From Nageia nagi (lineage: Eukaryota; Pinophyta): 64,000 nucleotides of DNA. A program made the position numbers and the translations under genes. Position 1 is the stretch's first letter, and each line of letters opens with the position of its first letter. The notes below the pieces were generated by a model that saw nothing but the letters and a program-made list of their open reading frames with translations, made no database searches and was not told where the DNA came from. The stretch is from assembly GCA_050084985.1 (NCBI GenBank), contig JBITNC010000001.1, forward strand, positions 98,332,001 to 98,396,000, in the 5' to 3' direction. Below, piece by piece: positions 59,393-64,000 of the stretch.

Positions 59393-59799
59393 TTTTTTCT
59401 TTATTGAGGAAAACATATTCTGGAATAATTTTCCTATTGGGAGAATGCTTCAAGGCTACACCCTTTTTTCTTTATTAATTTAAGAAGCGATGGTTTTAAA
59501 TCAACTCATTTTAACCCTCTACATTGTGTTGGTTTTAACTAGCTTGTAAAGAAGCACCGCTAAAATTAAATGTGGCGATTATTAATTTTTGCATTATCTT
59601 CCTTTGGCATGGCTTATGGGGCAACTTCTAACCGCTACATTATATTTTTCAAGCAATAATTTAATAGTCTATATGATGGTAGTTATTAGTTGTTACTATA
59701 GAGGATCCACTTTTGGTGGCATATGTATAGATAATGATGGGATAACCATTATTAAAGTGCTTTGGGGGGTCTAAAATATTGGAAAACACCCTTTTTAGT

Positions 59800-59990
59800 C
59801 TAGATTCCATTTATAGAGGGATGGAATTGTTTGAAAAAATACCACATCATAATGAAATCTCATGGGATACAAGGTTACCAAGAAATGTATAAAACAAATG
59901 TATTGAAAAATAATTATAAATTATATAAAGGAACGCCAAAGGAAATGTAATAAGTACTTTTACAATAGTAACCTATAAGTCTATCTCGGA
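59800..59990 (+). pseudogene. PPR fragment inside the R repeat, copy C
   Basis: Reads RGMELFEKIPHHNEISWDTR, then LPRNV, a stop and NKCIEK. It keeps IPHHNEISW, so it is independent support for the PPR reading in copies A and B. Confidence 0.7.
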
Positions 59991-60739
59991 GATACTATAT
60001 ATGGATAGGTAAAAATTAAATCTAATGCAATAGGTGATTTAATGAATGACCTTCCCTTTTGAAGGGTATTATAGATAATGAAGGTTTCTAGGAGCTTAAG
60101 ACATGCTGTAAGGTGTAGAGTGTAATGTGTTTCTTCTTTTGCAGTAAATATGTGAAATGCCTACTTCAACTTTCTATCTTGATAGCATTGTATGGAAGTA
60201 TTATTCGCATTGATGTAGGGATTTCTATTTGGGTGAGAAGTGATGTGTTTGAATGACTACGCAAATGTAAACAACAAAGGGCCTTTCCCATTAAAGATAA
60301 AGGTGCATCCCTATGGCCTTAGAATCCTAGTATTAATTAAATAAAAATGCAAAAATAAAATGCCATCACCATATGCACAACTAATGACCTTACAACCATT
60401 TATTTCTACTTATTAATATAATTTCAACTGTAGAGGATGAATGCATCACAAAGAGGCTTTTGTAAGGATTTGAGATACAATAATATTGATTCCATTCCAA
60501 AAATATACCATCAAATATTTTAAGTAACAAACCAGATATAAAAATCTAGACAACAAGATTTGGAAACAAAATTTAGATAGATTAAATAAATTACCACACA
60601 TCGAATTCTAAATAGATAATAGGGATTCAAAAATTGGGCAAGAGAATTAGAAAAGGGCTTACTTGGTCCATATTGAGCAATTTCAATCAATAGAATGATT
60701 TATTTGACCCTATTGTACCCTTGCAATATAATTCTTTTG

Positions 60740-60970
60740 CTATTTATTCTTACAAAAACTAGATAAGGGTATGTCGATATTAATGCATGTGTATCCCATA
60801 TCTCCAATAAAATATGGATTATATTTTATGTTTAATGAATAAAAAATAAGGGGTGACCCATTATCCTTTCCAGGTTGGATTTCCAAGCATACTTGCCTAA
60901 ATATTTTCTCTAGAACATTCTTGACATTCTGATGCATAGGTGGTTTCGTGGTGAATAAGATTTGATGCAA
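60740..60970 (-). other. Longest version of the conserved R-repeat frame (76 codons)
   Basis: Continues beyond the stop seen in copies A and B: after YSLNIKYN it reads IGDMGYTCINIDIPLSSF and ends near FCKNK. In copies A and B a stop follows RDMG, so at least one change separates them. No family is recognised. Confidence 0.3.
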
Positions 60971-61819
60971 TTTAATTAGATGATTATAAACACTATATGA
61001 GATTTGTAAGTTTAATCATGCTCCTTTTGTTTATTCGACAATATGATATTCTCCCCTTAATTTCCATACATTTTCTTTTTTATTTTTATTTTTATCTTAA
61101 TATATATATATAAGTGTTTAATATAGTCATTATGCCTTTCATTATTTTTTTAACTTCCTTATGAGTAAATGTAAACGCAATGAAGAGCATTTATCATATC
61201 ATATAAAAATGTACATAGGTTGTTATAGTTTTAATATTTAAATGATATTATAAATGCCCTATAATGTCATGTAATACATGAGAAGTATGCCTAAGATATT
61301 TGTATATTTGATTCTTTGAGGATGAGTGATATGATTTCGATACAATGATGGTGTATTCTTAAAAATTCAATGATCAAATCAAACGAGGATATGCTAGTCA
61401 ATTTTAGCCCAAATACAAGTTGACTTATGCAACTATGACCATTTAATGCCATCATACATTGAGATAGGATGATGGAGTTTCTTTAACATCTAAGATGTAA
61501 TATAAATGATGCAAAGTTTTATAGTAGACAATGTGCAAGATATGTTAGATACATTATACCATCCATTGGCATGAAAACCTTATGTAGTCAAGAGATGTGA
61601 TAGTCCTCATCATACAAGGGTATCAATGGTCCATCAATACATCATAAAACATGAAATAAACATAAACAATACTAATATTGTGCAATATAGTATGAAGTAA
61701 AACTAAAATATCATGTCATCATAAGCTAACTACAAAAATATTACAACTCATTAACACATCAATCATCAATTTACAAAGTAAAACCACATCTCAAGGTTGT
61801 GGTCTAGCAAGCCATGATA

Positions 61820-61913
61820 TTCATGCTTGGTTAAGCAGGTTTTGCTTAGAGTAGTTAAGAATGGGGGACCTACTAGGATGTATGCCATATTTGAAGTGCA
61901 ACATATTTTAATA
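61820..61913 (+). repeat. 5S-rRNA-like fragment, copy C side
   Basis: Same element as 53,360-53,451. It keeps gttaagc better and has atggggga instead of atgggtga in the C box. Its presence on both sides shows it was there before the B/C duplication. Confidence 0.5.
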
Positions 61914-64000
61914 TCATGAGCTCACAAATTAGTACAGTTGGGTTGAATAAAAGCTCATGCTATCCCTTGATGATACGATTATCGATGTGAAATAGAAGTA
62001 GGCATCTTATCATAAAAGCTTGGGTTCGTATAAGCAAATGAGTAGTTGATGGTATGGTGGGTGGTTCGAGTGCCCAAAATTAGCCCTTTAATTTTGATTT
62101 TCATTCTTATATCCTACCATAAATTTTGGGTAATTTTCATGGTCAACATGTTCTCTTAGTTTATTTTATCATTTAAGGAACCTAGTAAAAAATATTGGAT
62201 GATGTCGATGCAAGCATGAGCCCTTGGACATGGTTATCATTCAGATGCCTACCATAGAAAATAGATTATGCAAGGGAAAAAATACACCCTTATTCATGGT
62301 TATCATTTAAGGCACCCCACCATAAAAGTATGAATCATGGAGACCTAAGAAACCTTGATCCATAAGCTTGATCTCAAATTTTATTTTCTTATGGATAATA
62401 TGCAGTAAATTTTATATACTCGATAGGTGTTTATGATGTTGTAGGTTTATGAGTACCTTGAAGAGGCATTCAAAGGTCTTATTGACTTGGCATGTGCCCA
62501 TGTTATTTGGGATTGGTGATGATAACTATGTAGAGGATCGAATGAGTTGGAGTATGCTCGTAGTAAGATAAAATCTATTAAGTTTAAATCATTCCTATGT
62601 ACCAGTCATGCTTGAATCTTGTTAAATTTTTAAATAAGTATATATTTTCATAAGTGGATATGAATGAAATTATACCTATGCAGTAAGTTATATCAAAAGG
62701 ATGGAAAAATAAGCAAATGAATTTTGATTAAGAAGTAAAATAGGTTGGCAAGAGCCCAATGGTACACCAAAGTTTGAGCATATTTTCTACACATTTTCTA
62801 TGAGGGATCCCTTGAGGAATATTTAGACTGAGTGATAATGAGTAAAAGATAAGTGATACTTATGTTATAAATGAAATATAGAAATTGATAACCCAATGGT
62901 TCTAAAAAGATATGTATTGATGAGTTAGGTAATTTGGCTTGAGGTAGTGTTAGACCTTAGGACCTTTGATGATAGCAGTTATCTCAACTCAAAAGTGTAC
63001 TCATGTAAGATACATTCCCCTTATCACAAGTTTCAATGGTAGAGTAGCTTCTTGGTATAGTGGTTTATGTAGTAGGCATTTATTACATGTATGCATCAGT
63101 TTCAATCTATAGGACCTTTCTATATTGTATGGAACAACCTTGATAAGGTACATTGTAATCACCTCTATTAAATGATTTGGTGACCTTTCTATGTTGGTAG
63201 GGGCTCTTGTAAATGAATTATTTAGGAAGTGGAAATAGTTAAACTACTTTTTGAATAACTCCCAAGTATTTTGGTATGCTTCTTATTCCTAAATTCATCT
63301 TTGATGCTAGATGATGGAAATTGAGGGAATTTGCTCTAGCTTTGTATGTCTAGGTTATGGATAGGGGAGTTAGGATAAGTGAGGTGTGAAGACACCTAAA
63401 TGGAAAGTGTCAAGTTACATTCCCACACCCTTTCATTTTTTGAATGTTGAATGGTAGCTTTACTTTTACTAAACTTTAATATGTATCTAACTTACTACTC
63501 AAAACTAACCAAAGGCTACATGCTATGGGACATAAATGCCTTATTACTTTTAATGCACCCTCATGACCACATGGGAAGGGGCATTTGGATTAATTAAGAT
63601 AAAATGGGCCTTATACTAAAAAAATAAACCAACCCACTAAAGCATAATAAAACTAGCTAATTATAATGAATTTACTTATTATGTGAGTTCACTAGTGGGA
63701 TTTTGGGTATGACGAGGAGAGTGTTGGTTGTAGTGTGTACTGCTTTGATCCAACCCTTTGAGATAATGGATGTTTAGGGTTATGTTTAAGTTTTTAGGAT
63801 CAAAATTTATTAGATGGATAAAAATGACTATGTTATGGTGGATAAAACTAGGGCAATCTGGAGTGTACTTCAAAAGGATAGTTAAGTGTTCCTCTTTGGT
63901 GTTGCTAATCGAGTCTACAAGAGGATGATGTCATACGTTTAGTATTTATCATATGATACCAAAAGCTTTGCGACCTCATGGTTAGGATTATCATAAGTGG

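Larger units (their letters stand above)
59398..64000 (+). repeat. Copy C, right block (matches 50,925-55,510)
   Basis: From tgaggaaaac onward the sequence follows copy B through the R repeat and then region D to the window end, with about 88% identity by eye. The LTR, palindrome and satellite pieces of copies A and B are absent. The duplication continues beyond the window. Confidence 0.9.

Overview
This looks like nuclear DNA from a large, AT-rich, intron- and transposon-laden plant genome. A gymnosperm, probably a conifer, is my best guess. The reasons are several very decayed plant-type retroelements (LINE, Ty3/gypsy), a CACTA-like transposase tail, a Helitron Rep-helicase, long-LTR elements, and repeated remnants of PLS-type pentatricopeptide-repeat (PPR) genes. 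No intact host gene was found. The longest open stretch is about 150 codons, and nearly every recognisable coding segment carries stops and frameshifts. I see no rRNA operon, no convincing tRNA and no CRISPR.

Layout. About 1.3-1.5 kb holds a 30-bp minisatellite. About 1.7-5.3 kb is a minus-strand LINE remnant (endonuclease, reverse transcriptase, C-terminal zinc-binding region). About 5.3-11.3 kb is mostly featureless, with two short tandem repeats (about 110 bp near 8.7-9.0 kb; about 59 bp near 10.5-10.8 kb). About 11.3-13.85 kb holds plus-strand PPR pseudogene pieces that grade into a tandem repeat made from PPR coding sequence. About 17.4-18.5 kb is a Ty3/gypsy pol remnant that has lost the part of reverse transcriptase carrying the catalytic YxDD box. 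About 19.8-25.2 kb is a nearly complete but broken Helitron Rep-helicase gene with probable introns. A 161-bp near-perfect inverted repeat follows at 25,485-25,645.

About 26.2-31 kb is a patchwork: dispersed repeat copies, a CACTA (DUF4216-like) tail, a LINE 3' tail and a satellite of 268-bp monomers. About 31.2-35.3 kb is a Ty3/gypsy element with LTR pieces, a primer-binding-site-like sequence, decayed gag and a polypurine tract.

From about 35.1 kb to the window end the structure is a direct segmental duplication. Copy A (about 35,080-42,641) and copy B (about 45,150-52,690) are collinear and very similar by eye. A third, more diverged copy C (about 58,799 to the end) lacks the LTR half but matches B and the 2.8 kb after it. 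Within the unit are the LTR start with polypurine tract and TATA box, a large palindrome, captured satellite-monomer fragments, (TA)n tracts and a PPR fragment. A 5S-rRNA-like fragment lies downstream of both B and C.

The window therefore reads as a graveyard of nested elements rather than a set of cooperating genes. I found no convincing new functional system. The most distinctive points are the intron-bearing Helitron Rep-helicase, the long hairpin beside it, PPR coding sequence recycled into repeats, and the mosaic three-copy duplication.
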